Shown here piece by piece: positions 1 through 6,130 of a stretch of 12,077 nt of DNA. The translations under genes were made by a program, and so were the position numbers. The notes under the pieces were generated by a model. That model searched no databases, was not told where the DNA came from, and saw nothing but the letters and a program-made list of their open reading frames with translations. Source of the stretch: an uncultured Collinsella sp. (GTDB lineage: Bacteria > Actinomycetota > Coriobacteriia > Coriobacteriales > Coriobacteriaceae); assembly GCA_902492185.1 (NCBI GenBank), contig CABUKY010000045.1, forward strand, positions 1 through 12,077, written 5' to 3'. Each line of letters opens with the position of its first letter. Position 1 is the first letter of the stretch.

Positions 1-60
1 TTTCGCCTTTGCAGGTTCTAGTGGTTGGGAATCTGGTATAGCTGCTAGTACGTAAACGCA

Positions 61-164
61 GCTTACCTGCGGGAGGCCCCTATATATCGTCCCACGCGCA
101 GTTTCGCAGCGCAGCGAGAATGTTTGAGCATGGGATGATATATAGGGGCCTCCCGCAGGTAAGC
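61..164. repeat. Long near-perfect inverted repeat downstream of the glycosyltransferase gene
   Basis: Arms 61-94 and 131-164 are 34 nt each and complementary except at one pair (G89 against T136), which is a G-U wobble in a plus-strand transcript. The 36-nt centre (95-130) is GC-rich and unrelated to the arms. The right arm ends 13 nt before the stop codon of the minus-strand glycosyltransferase gene, so the element sits where a terminator would be. No T-run follows either arm, so it is not a canonical intrinsic terminator. It could be a palindromic repeat element, a cruciform or a strong RNA hairpin. I assign nothing to positions 1-60. Confidence 0.85.
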
Positions 165-177
165 GGACAATCCAATG

Positions 178-1479
178 CTAGCGGATATGTGCAGGTTTTC
201 CGCCCCAGTAGAAGCGGCAGAAGGCTCGTTTGCGCTTTTGGGGTTTGCCTACGAGCTCCATGGTTGCGATGGCGATGTCCTCCGCTGCGCGCGGGCGGCG
301 TAGTACTTCGCCGTTGATGAGTAGGGCTTTGAGTGATTCGGGATGGTCGTGCAGGTGGCGCAGGGTAACGATGAGTTCTCGTGCGGTGGTGACATGCATG
401 CTGGCGCCCATGCCGGTGAGCATTGTGGTGTTGGCCTTTTCCTGACCGTATGATTTGCCCAGCAGAATCATCGGCAGATGCGCGCACAGGCACTCAGTGA
501 CGGTGAGTCCTCCCGATTTGAGGATTGCCAGGTCGCAGCCGTGCATGAGGGCCGCCATGTCGTCCACGTAGTCCAGAACCGTGACGTTATCGAGCTTCAT
601 GGCGTCGAAGAGCGTCTTGAGTCGGGTGGCGTATTCCTTATCCTTGCCCGGTAAAAAGACAAAGTGCATGTCCTCAAAGCTGCGTAAGAAGGGGAGCGTG
701 TGGTCCATCGCGGCACGGAAACGCACGTATGGTTGGGGCAAACTTGCGCCGGCCATCACCAATACGACGGTTTTGTCTATGGGGAGATTGAACTTGCTCA
801 GCTCATCCTCGCGTTTGTAATCTGAATCGAAACCGGCTCGGATGGGGATGCCTGTTATGCGGATCTTTGACTCGGGAACCTTGCGCGGCCGCAGCGTTTC
901 GGCCATAAACTCGTTGGCTACGCAGAATAGGTCGGTGTCCTTGTGGGGCCAAAAGCCTTCGACTTCATAGTCTGTTGGTACGCAGATGACCGGGTAATCG
1001 ATACCCGTGATGACGCGGGCGCCCACGGCAACATTGGCTGCTGTGATGTGCGTTGCGACCACGGCTATGGGCCTGCGGGTCCGGACGTATTCGTTGAAGG
1101 CGGGGAACATAATTCGTGACCATGCTGTGCCGCCGCCCCAGAGCAGATGTCCTGTAAGCGTATATCGCCAGGTCAGGTCGTAAATGGGACGCGTGGCGCC
1201 GGTAAACGACGCTGCTGTTTTATTACCATCGAACCTAATGCGTCCAAAATCGAGGATATCCAGGACTTCGATCTCAATATCCTCAGGGATTCCCTTGGTG
1301 CCGCGGATAAGGTCAAATGCTTGTGCAATCGCGTTGGCGGCGGCCTTGTGGCCCGATCCAACCGATGCGTGCACAATGGTTACCAGGGGTTTTTGTGCAG
1401 GTAAAACGGTCATTTGCTCCGGTTGGGGAGTGGCTTGCATGGGCAGGGGAGCGCTATTGCTCGTCTGCGTTTGATCCAT
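178..1479 (-). CDS. MGDG-synthase-type (GT28) diacylglycerol glycosyltransferase-like protein
   Basis: A 433-residue protein resembling monogalactosyldiacylglycerol synthases and processive diacylglycerol glucosyltransferases (UgtP type), which transfer a sugar from a nucleotide sugar to diacylglycerol at the inner membrane face. The N-terminal domain has the glycine-rich motif HASVGSGHKAAANA (37-50), typical of this family and of MurG. The C-terminal GT28 domain has the nucleotide-sugar motif SGGLTVTE (322-329) followed by GQEKAN (345-350). The tail (about 411-433) is rich in Lys, Arg and aromatic residues and might help membrane contact (inference). I chose ATG at 1479 because the minus strand carries AAGGGGAG just upstream. 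The frame stays open to 1896, but that would run antisense through trxB. The gene diverges from trxB. The exact sugar and acceptor cannot be read from sequence. Confidence 0.88.
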   Translation of the reverse strand: MDQTQTSNSAPLPMQATPQPEQMTVLPAQKPLVTIVHASVGSGHKAAANAIAQAFDLIRGTKGIPEDIEIEVLDILDFGRIRFDGNKTAASFTGATRPIYDLTWRYTLTGHLLWGGGTAWSRIMFPAFNEYVRTRRPIAVVATHITAANVAVGARVITGIDYPVICVPTDYEVEGFWPHKDTDLFCVANEFMAETLRPRKVPESKIRITGIPIRAGFDSDYKREDELSKFNLPIDKTVVLVMAGASLPQPYVRFRAAMDHTLPFLRSFEDMHFVFLPGKDKEYATRLKTLFDAMKLDNVTVLDYVDDMAALMHGCDLAILKSGGLTVTECLCAHLPMILLGKSYGQEKANTTMLTGMGASMHVTTARELIVTLRHLHDHPESLKALLINGEVLRRPRAAEDIAIATMELVGKPQKRKRAFCRFYWGGKPAHIR

Positions 1480-1515
1480 CGATAACTCCCCTTCAGCTTT
1501 GTTACGCGATTTAAC

Positions 1516-1521
1516 ATTGTA
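1516..1521 (-). promoter_or_regulatory. Candidate -10 box for the glycosyltransferase gene
   Basis: Within the 117-bp divergent region (1480-1596) the minus strand reads TACAAT, about 36 nt upstream of the ATG at 1479. No convincing -35 hexamer lies 16-18 bp upstream. For trxB on the plus strand only a weak TATGAG (1554-1559) is visible. This is pattern matching only. Confidence 0.3.
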
Positions 1522-1596
1522 GTGCATGAGTGTCATGTTCACGTAAATTTGGGTATGAGCGCAAAGAACGTCAATGTATCGACGAGAGGATATTCC

Positions 1597-2535
1597 ATGA
1601 CTACCGATCAGCCGATTGATGTTGCGATTATCGGTGGAGGCCCCGCGGGCTATGCTGCCGCCATTTACGCTGCGCGTGCCAACCTGACGACGACTGTGAT
1701 TGAGCAGGGCATGTCGGGTGGACAGATCGCCACGACCAATGAAGTCGAGAACTATCCGGGCATTCCGCTCTTGAGTGGCGCCGAACTCGGCGAGCGTTTT
1801 CAGCAGCATGCAGAGGGCTTGGGAGCTCAGGTCGCATGGAGCATGGTTACGGGTATCGATTACGATGCCGATGCAGCGCTGTTTACGGTGCATCACGATA
1901 TGGGCGATACGCTGTCCAAGAGCGTCATTGCGTGCATGGGTGCCACGCCGCGATCTGCTGGTTTTGTTGGCGAGGATACGTATCGCGGTCGCGGCGTTTC
2001 GTATTGCGCGACGTGCGACGGCATGTTCTTCCGTGGCAAGCAGGTTTTTGTCATTGGCGGCGGCAATGCTGCCTGTGAGGAAGCCCTGTTCTTGTCAGAA
2101 ATCGCCAGCAGCGTGACCATCGTCTTGCGTCGCGATCAGTTCCGTGCACCTGATGGTGTTGTTCAGAAAGTACTCGAAAAGGACAATATTACAGTTAGGT
2201 ACCAAACTAGTATTGTTGAACTTTCTGGTGAAGCGACGCCAACGACGATCGCCTTTAAGGACAATGCATCCGGGGAAATTCATACCGAGTCATTTGAGCC
2301 TGGCTCGTTTGGCATCTTTGTCTTTGCCGGCACGCAACCCCATACCGAGCTTGTTGAGCATCTCGTCGATTTGGCGCCTGATGGCGGCATTCTAACTGAT
2401 GAATCTATGGCGACCCGCACGCCAGGTCTATTTGCCGCTGGCGATATCCGTTCCAAGCGTTTACGCCAGGTTGTGACCGCCGTTTCGGACGGAGCCATAG
2501 CGGCAACCAGCGCATACGCATTTCTCCGCGGATAA
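1597..2535 (+). CDS. trxB: Thioredoxin reductase (NADPH, FAD-dependent)
   Basis: A 312-residue low-molecular-weight thioredoxin reductase, the usual length for the bacterial enzyme. It passes electrons from NADPH via FAD and a redox disulfide to thioredoxin in the cytoplasm. Visible motifs, in order: FAD dinucleotide-binding GGGPAG (13-18), active-site CATC (137-140), NADPH-binding GGGNAA (154-159), the RR..FR pattern (R178, R179, R183) that contacts the NADPH 2'-phosphate, and the C-terminal FAD motif LFAAGD (279-283 region). ATG at 1597 is preceded by GAGAGGA at 1584-1590. The frame is open to an ATG at 1522, but that version adds 25 non-family residues without a ribosome-binding site. No thioredoxin gene is adjacent, and the gene appears monocistronic between the divergent region and its own terminator. 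Confidence 0.96.
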   Translation: MTTDQPIDVAIIGGGPAGYAAAIYAARANLTTTVIEQGMSGGQIATTNEVENYPGIPLLSGAELGERFQQHAEGLGAQVAWSMVTGIDYDADAALFTVHHDMGDTLSKSVIACMGATPRSAGFVGEDTYRGRGVSYCATCDGMFFRGKQVFVIGGGNAACEEALFLSEIASSVTIVLRRDQFRAPDGVVQKVLEKDNITVRYQTSIVELSGEATPTTIAFKDNASGEIHTESFEPGSFGIFVFAGTQPHTELVEHLVDLAPDGGILTDESMATRTPGLFAAGDIRSKRLRQVVTAVSDGAIAATSAYAFLRG

Positions 2536-2575
2536 GTACGATAATATATCTTATGTAAGGTTGTTATCTTTTAAC

Positions 2576-2622
2576 AAAGTGGTTGGACGGTGTATCAATG
2601 TGCTGTCCAACCACTTTTACTT
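2576..2622 (+). terminator. Intrinsic terminator of trxB
   Basis: A perfect 13-bp stem (2576-2588 with 2605-2617) carries the core GTGGTTGGAC/GTCCAACCAC with AAA/TTT at its base. A 16-nt loop and a T-rich tail (TTTTACTTT) follow. It lies 40 nt after the trxB stop codon. Confidence 0.9.
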
Positions 2623-2626
2623 TCCT

Positions 2627-2652
2627 GCTATATAGTATGCAAAACTAGATAA
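2627..2652. promoter_or_regulatory. Palindromic operator candidate (site A) upstream of the DUF1836 gene
   Basis: Half-sites CTATATAGT (2628-2636) and ACTAGATAA (2644-2652) are separated by ATGCAAA. The 26-nt site matches the site at 4301-4326 at 23 positions, including five of the seven-base spacer's outer and central residues beyond the palindrome itself (only G2639 differs). It overlaps the position where the -35 region of the DUF1836 promoter would be, 37 nt before that gene's ATG. A DNA-binding role is inferred from symmetry, position and recurrence. Confidence 0.7.
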
Positions 2653-2665
2653 CCTAGAATACAAT
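2637..2665 (+). promoter_or_regulatory. Candidate promoter of the DUF1836 gene
   Basis: TACAAT at 2660-2665 fits a -10 box, and the hexamer 17 bp upstream is ATGCAA (2637-2642), a weak -35 lying inside palindromic site A. If correct, a protein bound to site A would cover the -35, which suits autoregulation. Confidence 0.4.
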
Positions 2666-2689
2666 ATAGCTAATGAACGGAGGATCCTT

Positions 2690-3301
2690 ATGAACCACGC
2701 CAAACGCGTTATCCCGATGTCCGATTCGTCGGTCAGCATTAAGCCTGAGGATATTCAGCCCACTGTGCTGCCCGATGCATTTATTCAGTCCGATATCGTG
2801 CGCAAACTCAATACGTTGAGTCTGTCGCGCTATGATCAGTTGCCCAATGTGACGCTCTACCGCGACCAGGTCATTGAGTATGTCGCGCTGTGGATGGAGC
2901 CGCTGTCCATTTGCGTTGAGCAGCCTGTCATTACGCCATCGATGATCAATAACTACGTGAAGGTCGGCCTGGTGCCTGCTCCGGTCAAAAAGCAATATGG
3001 TCGCGAGCAGATTGCCCGCCTGATCGCTATCTGCATCTTTAAGCAGGTGCTACCTATTGCTGCGGTGCAGGCGCTCTTTAACATTCAGCGTTTGAGCTAC
3101 GATGCCCCGACGGCCTTCGATTATGTGGTCGATCAGCTCGAGGCATCGATTCGTGCGGCGTTTTCCGTCGAGCAGACTCCCGTGCCCGATACGGCGCATC
3201 AGGTAACGCGTGAGTCGCTGCTTGTGCGTAGCGCGGTATCGTCCTTCGTTTCGAAGGCTTACCTGATGAGCTATCTCAAGTTCAACGGGTTTAATAGCTA
3301 G
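2690..3301 (+). CDS. DUF1836 / YkrK-like protein with a MerR-like helix-turn-helix, putative regulator
   Basis: A 203-residue protein recognised as DUF1836. The segment from about residue 50 (LPNVTLYRDQVIEYV) through ITPSMINNYVKVGLVPAPVKK (about 81-101) to YGREQIARLIAICIFKQVLPI matches the family pattern. That pattern reads like a MerR winged helix: helix-turn-helix, then a 'GL.P...K.Y' wing, then a helix that would read 'di..L..I..lk'. No ligand domain is recognisable in the C-terminal 70 residues. ATG at 2690 has GGAGGA (2679-2684) upstream; the next ATG (residue 10) has no such site. The gene has its own promoter region with palindromic site A and converges with degV, sharing a terminator. 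Its function is not established; control of itself and degV is my inference from the matching sites. Confidence 0.8.
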   Translation: MNHAKRVIPMSDSSVSIKPEDIQPTVLPDAFIQSDIVRKLNTLSLSRYDQLPNVTLYRDQVIEYVALWMEPLSICVEQPVITPSMINNYVKVGLVPAPVKKQYGREQIARLIAICIFKQVLPIAAVQALFNIQRLSYDAPTAFDYVVDQLEASIRAAFSVEQTPVPDTAHQVTRESLLVRSAVSSFVSKAYLMSYLKFNGFNS

Positions 3302-3310
3302 CCGACGTAT

Positions 3311-3361
3311 AAAACGGGCGGTACAAAGAGCCATCTGTCGCTTTGTACCGCCCGTATTTTT
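3311..3361. terminator. Bidirectional intrinsic terminator between the DUF1836 gene and degV
   Basis: A perfect 15-bp stem (3314-3328 with 3341-3355; core ACGGGCGGTACAAAG) has a 12-nt loop. It is flanked by AAAA on the left and five T residues (3357-3361) on the right, so both strands carry a T-run after the hairpin. It fills the gap between two convergent genes. Confidence 0.93.
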
Positions 3362-3374
3362 GCTTGATTGGACT

Positions 3375-4241
3375 TTATTTGCTCGAAGCCACGCCCATGC
3401 CGTAGCCGATAATGAGCCCATGCATTTCGGCATAGTATGAATCTAGCCCGTTACAGGGCATGATGATGGTTTTGGAGCCGGGCCAATGCTCGACTATGCG
3501 GTCAGTAAGCGCCTGGGCTCCAGCTTCGTTCTCAACGTGATCGATGACGACCTCGCCGCCCGTAAAACCCTCGGCTTCCATGGTATCGATGATCTTGTTG
3601 AGCATCTTCTTTTCGCCACGCGTGTGCCCGACGAGTTCGATTTTACCGGCCTCGCTCGCCGTGCCCAAAATGCGGATATTGAGCTTGTTGGCAATAACGC
3701 CGGCTGCCTTAGGGATACGTCCGGCTTTGGCGAGGTTTTCGTAATTGCACAAGCTGAAGAGGATTTTGCTGTTCTGCTCAAGGCTATCGAAGTATGCGCA
3801 AGCTTCCTCGAATGAGACATCCGGATTGCTTGCAAGATAGCGGTCGAACAGCAAGAAAATGAGGTCCATTTTGCCGCCAGCTGCGCGTGAATTGACTAGA
3901 TGAATCTGTCGGTCGGGCTCCTCGGCAAGAACCATATCGCGAGCCGTGGCTGCCGCGTTGTAGCTGCCCGACACGCCCTCAGAGATCGGCATGCAGATGG
4001 TCTTGTCTGCCAATTTGAAGAGCTCGGCCCACTCCCCTACGCTGGGACAAGCGCTCGAAGAAGCGTTCGTCTCCGCCTGAACAGCGCAGTTGAGCTCATG
4101 AACATCGAGCGAAAGGTCATCGACGAATTCACGCTCCCCCACTCGAATTTTGAGGGGCGCAAATGCAAAGATGGTATGGGGCGCGGTCGGTTGCCAATCG
4201 CGAAGGTTGCAGCTTGAATCGGAGATAAGTGCCCAGCTCAT
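3375..4241 (-). CDS. DegV-family (FakB-like) fatty-acid-binding protein
   Basis: A 288-residue DegV-family protein of normal length. Members bind a single fatty acid and, as FakB, present it to the kinase FakA for phosphorylation and entry into phospholipid synthesis. Motifs: ISDSSCNL (6-13), a serine-rich SSACPS (62-67) in place of the usual TSQPS, SGSYNAA (91-97) for the common SGTYNSA, and GRIPKAAG (174-181). The C-terminus ends in GYGMGVASSK rather than the common GPGAIG-like ending, so this is a divergent member. ATG at 4241 has AAAGGA 6-7 nt upstream. No fakA lies in the window. Upstream are a perfect TATAAT (-10) with a poor -35 and palindromic site B, implying control by a DNA-binding protein. 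Lipid binding is family knowledge; the specific ligand is unknown. Confidence 0.9.
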   Translation of the reverse strand: MSWALISDSSCNLRDWQPTAPHTIFAFAPLKIRVGEREFVDDLSLDVHELNCAVQAETNASSSACPSVGEWAELFKLADKTICMPISEGVSGSYNAAATARDMVLAEEPDRQIHLVNSRAAGGKMDLIFLLFDRYLASNPDVSFEEACAYFDSLEQNSKILFSLCNYENLAKAGRIPKAAGVIANKLNIRILGTASEAGKIELVGHTRGEKKMLNKIIDTMEAEGFTGGEVVIDHVENEAGAQALTDRIVEHWPGSKTIIMPCNGLDSYYAEMHGLIIGYGMGVASSK

Positions 4242-4270
4242 AGAGGGTCCTTTCTAATCGTTCCCATTCA

Positions 4271-4276
4271 ATTATA
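4271..4276 (-). promoter_or_regulatory. -10 box of degV
   Basis: The minus strand reads TATAAT, a perfect -10, about 30 nt upstream of the start codon at 4241. The hexamer 17 bp upstream reads GCCCAA (4294-4299), a poor -35. Site B begins 24 bp upstream of the -10, directly next to that weak -35, an arrangement that would suit activation. Confidence 0.6.
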
Positions 4277-4298
4277 GCCATCTTGCAGACCGATTGGG

Positions 4299-4329
4299 CC
4301 GCTATCTAGTATTCAAAACTAGATAGCGG
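4299..4329. promoter_or_regulatory. Perfect palindromic operator candidate (site B) upstream of degV
   Basis: Perfect 12-bp arms (4299-4310 and 4318-4329; CCGCTATCTAGT and its complement) flank the 7-nt spacer ATTCAAA. The inner 26 nt (4301-4326) match site A at 23 positions. It lies between the degV promoter and the terminator of the upstream NlpC/P60 gene, and is not followed by a T-run on the minus strand, so an operator is more likely than a terminator. Confidence 0.75.
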
Positions 4330-4340
4330 ACTGCATGAAA

Positions 4341-4382
4341 GGCAAAAGAATGGACCCCATGGCTCAAAGCCACGAGGTCCAT
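4341..4382 (-). terminator. Intrinsic terminator of the NlpC/P60 gene
   Basis: Outer stem ATGGACC/GGTCCAT (4350-4356 with 4376-4382) and inner stem TGGCT/AGCCA (4360-4364 with 4368-4372) are separated by a 3-nt internal loop on each side. On the minus strand it is followed by a T-rich tail (TCTTTTGCCTTTC). It sits 23 nt beyond the stop codon of the NlpC/P60 gene. Confidence 0.85.
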
Positions 4383-4405
4383 ATCCGTTTGCTTTATCTG
4401 AATAC

Positions 4406-5527
4406 TTAGTAACGTACGAAGATGTAGTTATTGTTCATGCCGGCGGCAACGGAGCTGATGATAACACCCGTGTTGTAGTCGGAAGCATGAATCATCTGAC
4501 CACCACCGATGTAAATGCCGGTGTGGTACGAGTTGACCACAACGTCACCGGGCTGCGGATCGGACACACGCGTCCAGCCCATAAAGGTGCCCGTGGTGCC
4601 CAGGCGGCAATAGCGACCAGTGAGGCAATAGCTAACAAAACCAGAGCAGTCGAAGCTGTTCGGGCCAATTCCGCCCCAAGAATAAGCGCAACCAAGCTTG
4701 CTGTATGCACGCGAAACAACGGAACCGCCGTCGACGGACTGGCTCGGAGCAGAAGGCGTCGGAGCCAGAGCAGGCGTGGAGGGCTGCGGCGTCGGAGCGG
4801 GTGCCGGCGTAGGAGCCGGAGTGTTGCCGCCCTGGTTGTTGTTATTGCTGGTCTGGCCACCGTTGTTGGTGTTCTCGGTCGTACCGGCAGTCTCGTTGCT
4901 CACCGTGGCCTTCTCGGCGGTGCTGGCGTTGATGCCGGCTTGCAGCGCAGCGTCGGCCTCTGCGGCAAGCTCGGCCTGCAGCTGCGAATCCAGGGAGTTT
5001 ACGACGTTCTGGGCTTCAGCCTGCTGAGCGTTAAGCTCGTCGACCTTCTTTTGCGTGGCGGCGACGTTCTTCTCCTGCTCGGTCTGCTTATCGGTGAGCT
5101 GCTGCTTAAGCTCCTTGACCTCTTGAATGGTCTGAGCCTGCTTATCGGAAACTTTGCCGTAGTAGAACAGACGGTTGAGCATATCGCTCAGGTCATCGAC
5201 GCCCGTCAGAACCTGAAGCAGGCTCAGACCGCCGGTTTTGTACTCGCCGGCGACATAGGTCGAGAGCTTGGCTTGACCATCGGCGATCTCCTGCTGCTTT
5301 TGCGTGATCTCGCCGGCAGTCTGATCGAGCGCCTGCGTCTGCGTGGCGAGCTCATCGTAAATCTGCTGAGTTTGGGTACCGATCTGCTCGAGCTTCGTAC
5401 GAGCAGCGGCAAGGTCGGATGCGGTATCGGCGTAGGCAGGAGCCGCGAGGCCCAAGCCCAAAACACAAGCGAGGGTTGCCGTAGCAGCGCAGCGTGCCAT
5501 GTTTTTGTGCGTGTTTGCTGTGCGCAT
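4406..5527 (-). CDS. Secreted coiled-coil NlpC/P60 peptidoglycan endopeptidase
   Basis: A 373-residue secreted cell-wall hydrolase that would cut peptide stems of peptidoglycan. Residues 1-33 form a signal peptide (basic N-end, hydrophobic core, cleavage likely after AYA at 31-33). About 36-195 is heptad-like and rich in Gln, Lys, Glu and Ala: a coiled-coil domain like those of PcsB and CwlO, whose role in family members is to hold or regulate the enzyme. An Asn/Gln-rich then Pro/Ala/Thr-rich linker spans about 215-264. The NlpC/P60 domain follows with catalytic Cys294 (FDCSG), His335 (YHTGIYIG) and a third polar residue, probably His347 (MIHAS). Three more cysteines (280, 301, 307) lie near the active site. 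ATG at 5527 has GGAAG upstream. It begins 32 nt after apt, so co-transcription is likely, and ends at its own terminator. Confidence 0.93.
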   Translation of the reverse strand: MRTANTHKNMARCAATATLACVLGLGLAAPAYADTASDLAAARTKLEQIGTQTQQIYDELATQTQALDQTAGEITQKQQEIADGQAKLSTYVAGEYKTGGLSLLQVLTGVDDLSDMLNRLFYYGKVSDKQAQTIQEVKELKQQLTDKQTEQEKNVAATQKKVDELNAQQAEAQNVVNSLDSQLQAELAAEADAALQAGINASTAEKATVSNETAGTTENTNNGGQTSNNNNQGGNTPAPTPAPAPTPQPSTPALAPTPSAPSQSVDGGSVVSRAYSKLGCAYSWGGIGPNSFDCSGFVSYCLTGRYCRLGTTGTFMGWTRVSDPQPGDVVVNSYHTGIYIGGGQMIHASDYNTGVIISSVAAGMNNNYIFVRY

Positions 5528-5559
5528 GTAGCTTCCTTTCCAGTAACTAAGGGTAACGG

Positions 5560-6090
5560 CTAGTCCACCGTCACCAGGCTAAAGAGCTCCACATCGTCAT
5601 CAGACGGCGTGAGCTTCTCGCGCGGGTTGAGAAACGCAAGCTCAAGGATACAACCGTAACCGACAAGCTTTGCGCCCATATCTCGCACCAGTTTACCTGT
5701 TGCCTCGACGGTTCCGCCCGTCGCGACCAAGTCGTCTAGAATCAACACGGTATCTTTAGAGCTGATAGCGTCGGCATGGATCTCAATTGAATCGGTGCCG
5801 TACTCGAGCTCGTAGCTCTGGCTTAAGGTCTCGCGCGGTAGCTTGCCAGGTTTACGTGCGGGAACAAAGCCGGCGCCAAGGGCTACAGCCACCGGTACGC
5901 CAACAATAAAGCCGCGAGCCTCGGGACCCACGACCTTGGTGATTCCCATGCCGGCAAAGTGCTCGGCGAGGGCATCGGTCATGGCTTTGAGCGCCTCGGG
6001 ATTGCCAAAGAGCGGCGTGATGTCCTTAAAGATGACTCCGGGCTCGGGATAGTCGGGGATGTCGACGATTTGAGATTCGAAGTCGTACAT
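5560..6090 (-). CDS. apt: Adenine phosphoribosyltransferase
   Basis: A 176-residue enzyme of normal length that converts adenine and PRPP to AMP in purine salvage. The PRPP-binding loop VLILDDLVATGGT is at 115-127. The flexible-loop motif ARKPGKLP (78-85), the N-terminal PGVIFKDITP (17-26) and GPEARGF (55-61) are typical of Apt. I chose ATG at 6090, preceded by AAAGG about 7 nt upstream. An in-frame TTG at 6105 would add only five residues and has no better ribosome-binding site. It lies 40 nt downstream of the MerR gene and 32 nt upstream of the NlpC/P60 gene, so it is probably in the middle of one transcript. A perfect palindrome sits in its leader. Confidence 0.96.
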   Translation of the reverse strand: MYDFESQIVDIPDYPEPGVIFKDITPLFGNPEALKAMTDALAEHFAGMGITKVVGPEARGFIVGVPVAVALGAGFVPARKPGKLPRETLSQSYELEYGTDSIEIHADAISSKDTVLILDDLVATGGTVEATGKLVRDMGAKLVGYGCILELAFLNPREKLTPSDDDVELFSLVTVD

Positions 6091-6110
6091 TACATGACCT
6101 TTCAATGGGT

Positions 6111-6126
6111 TGCCGAAATTTCGGCA
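6111..6126. promoter_or_regulatory. 16-bp perfect palindrome in the MerR-apt gap
   Basis: TGCCGAAATTTCGGCA is fully self-complementary with no central loop, so a protein-binding site is more natural than an RNA hairpin. It lies about 20 nt upstream of the apt start and 4 nt after the MerR stop codon. The CCGAA half-site superficially recalls purine-regulator sites, but the spacing differs from the known Bacillus PurR box. No role is established. Confidence 0.4.
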
Positions 6127-6130
6127 GCGG

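Noticed and set aside
61..164. Invertible promoter (phase-variation switch)
   Set aside because: The centre is only 36 nt, too short for known invertible promoters, and there is no recombinase gene in the window.
1480..1896. Upstream in-frame extension of the glycosyltransferase by 139 residues
   Set aside because: It would run antisense through trxB, shows no family similarity, and the ATG at 1479 has a strong ribosome-binding site.
2204..2216. Third copy of the CTAGT/ACTAG operator (AAACTAGTATTG inside trxB)
   Set aside because: Only one half resembles the motif, the 7-nt spacing and second half-site are missing, and it lies within coding sequence.
4299..4329. Site B as a terminator for the NlpC/P60 gene
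   Set aside because: A better hairpin with a T-rich tail (4341-4382) already follows that gene, and site B has no T-run after it.
4487..5563. 358-residue plus-strand open frame opposite the NlpC/P60 gene
   Set aside because: Its Leu/Gly/Arg-rich composition is the complement of a Gln/Ala-rich coiled coil, and it has no recognisable domain; it is a shadow of the real gene.
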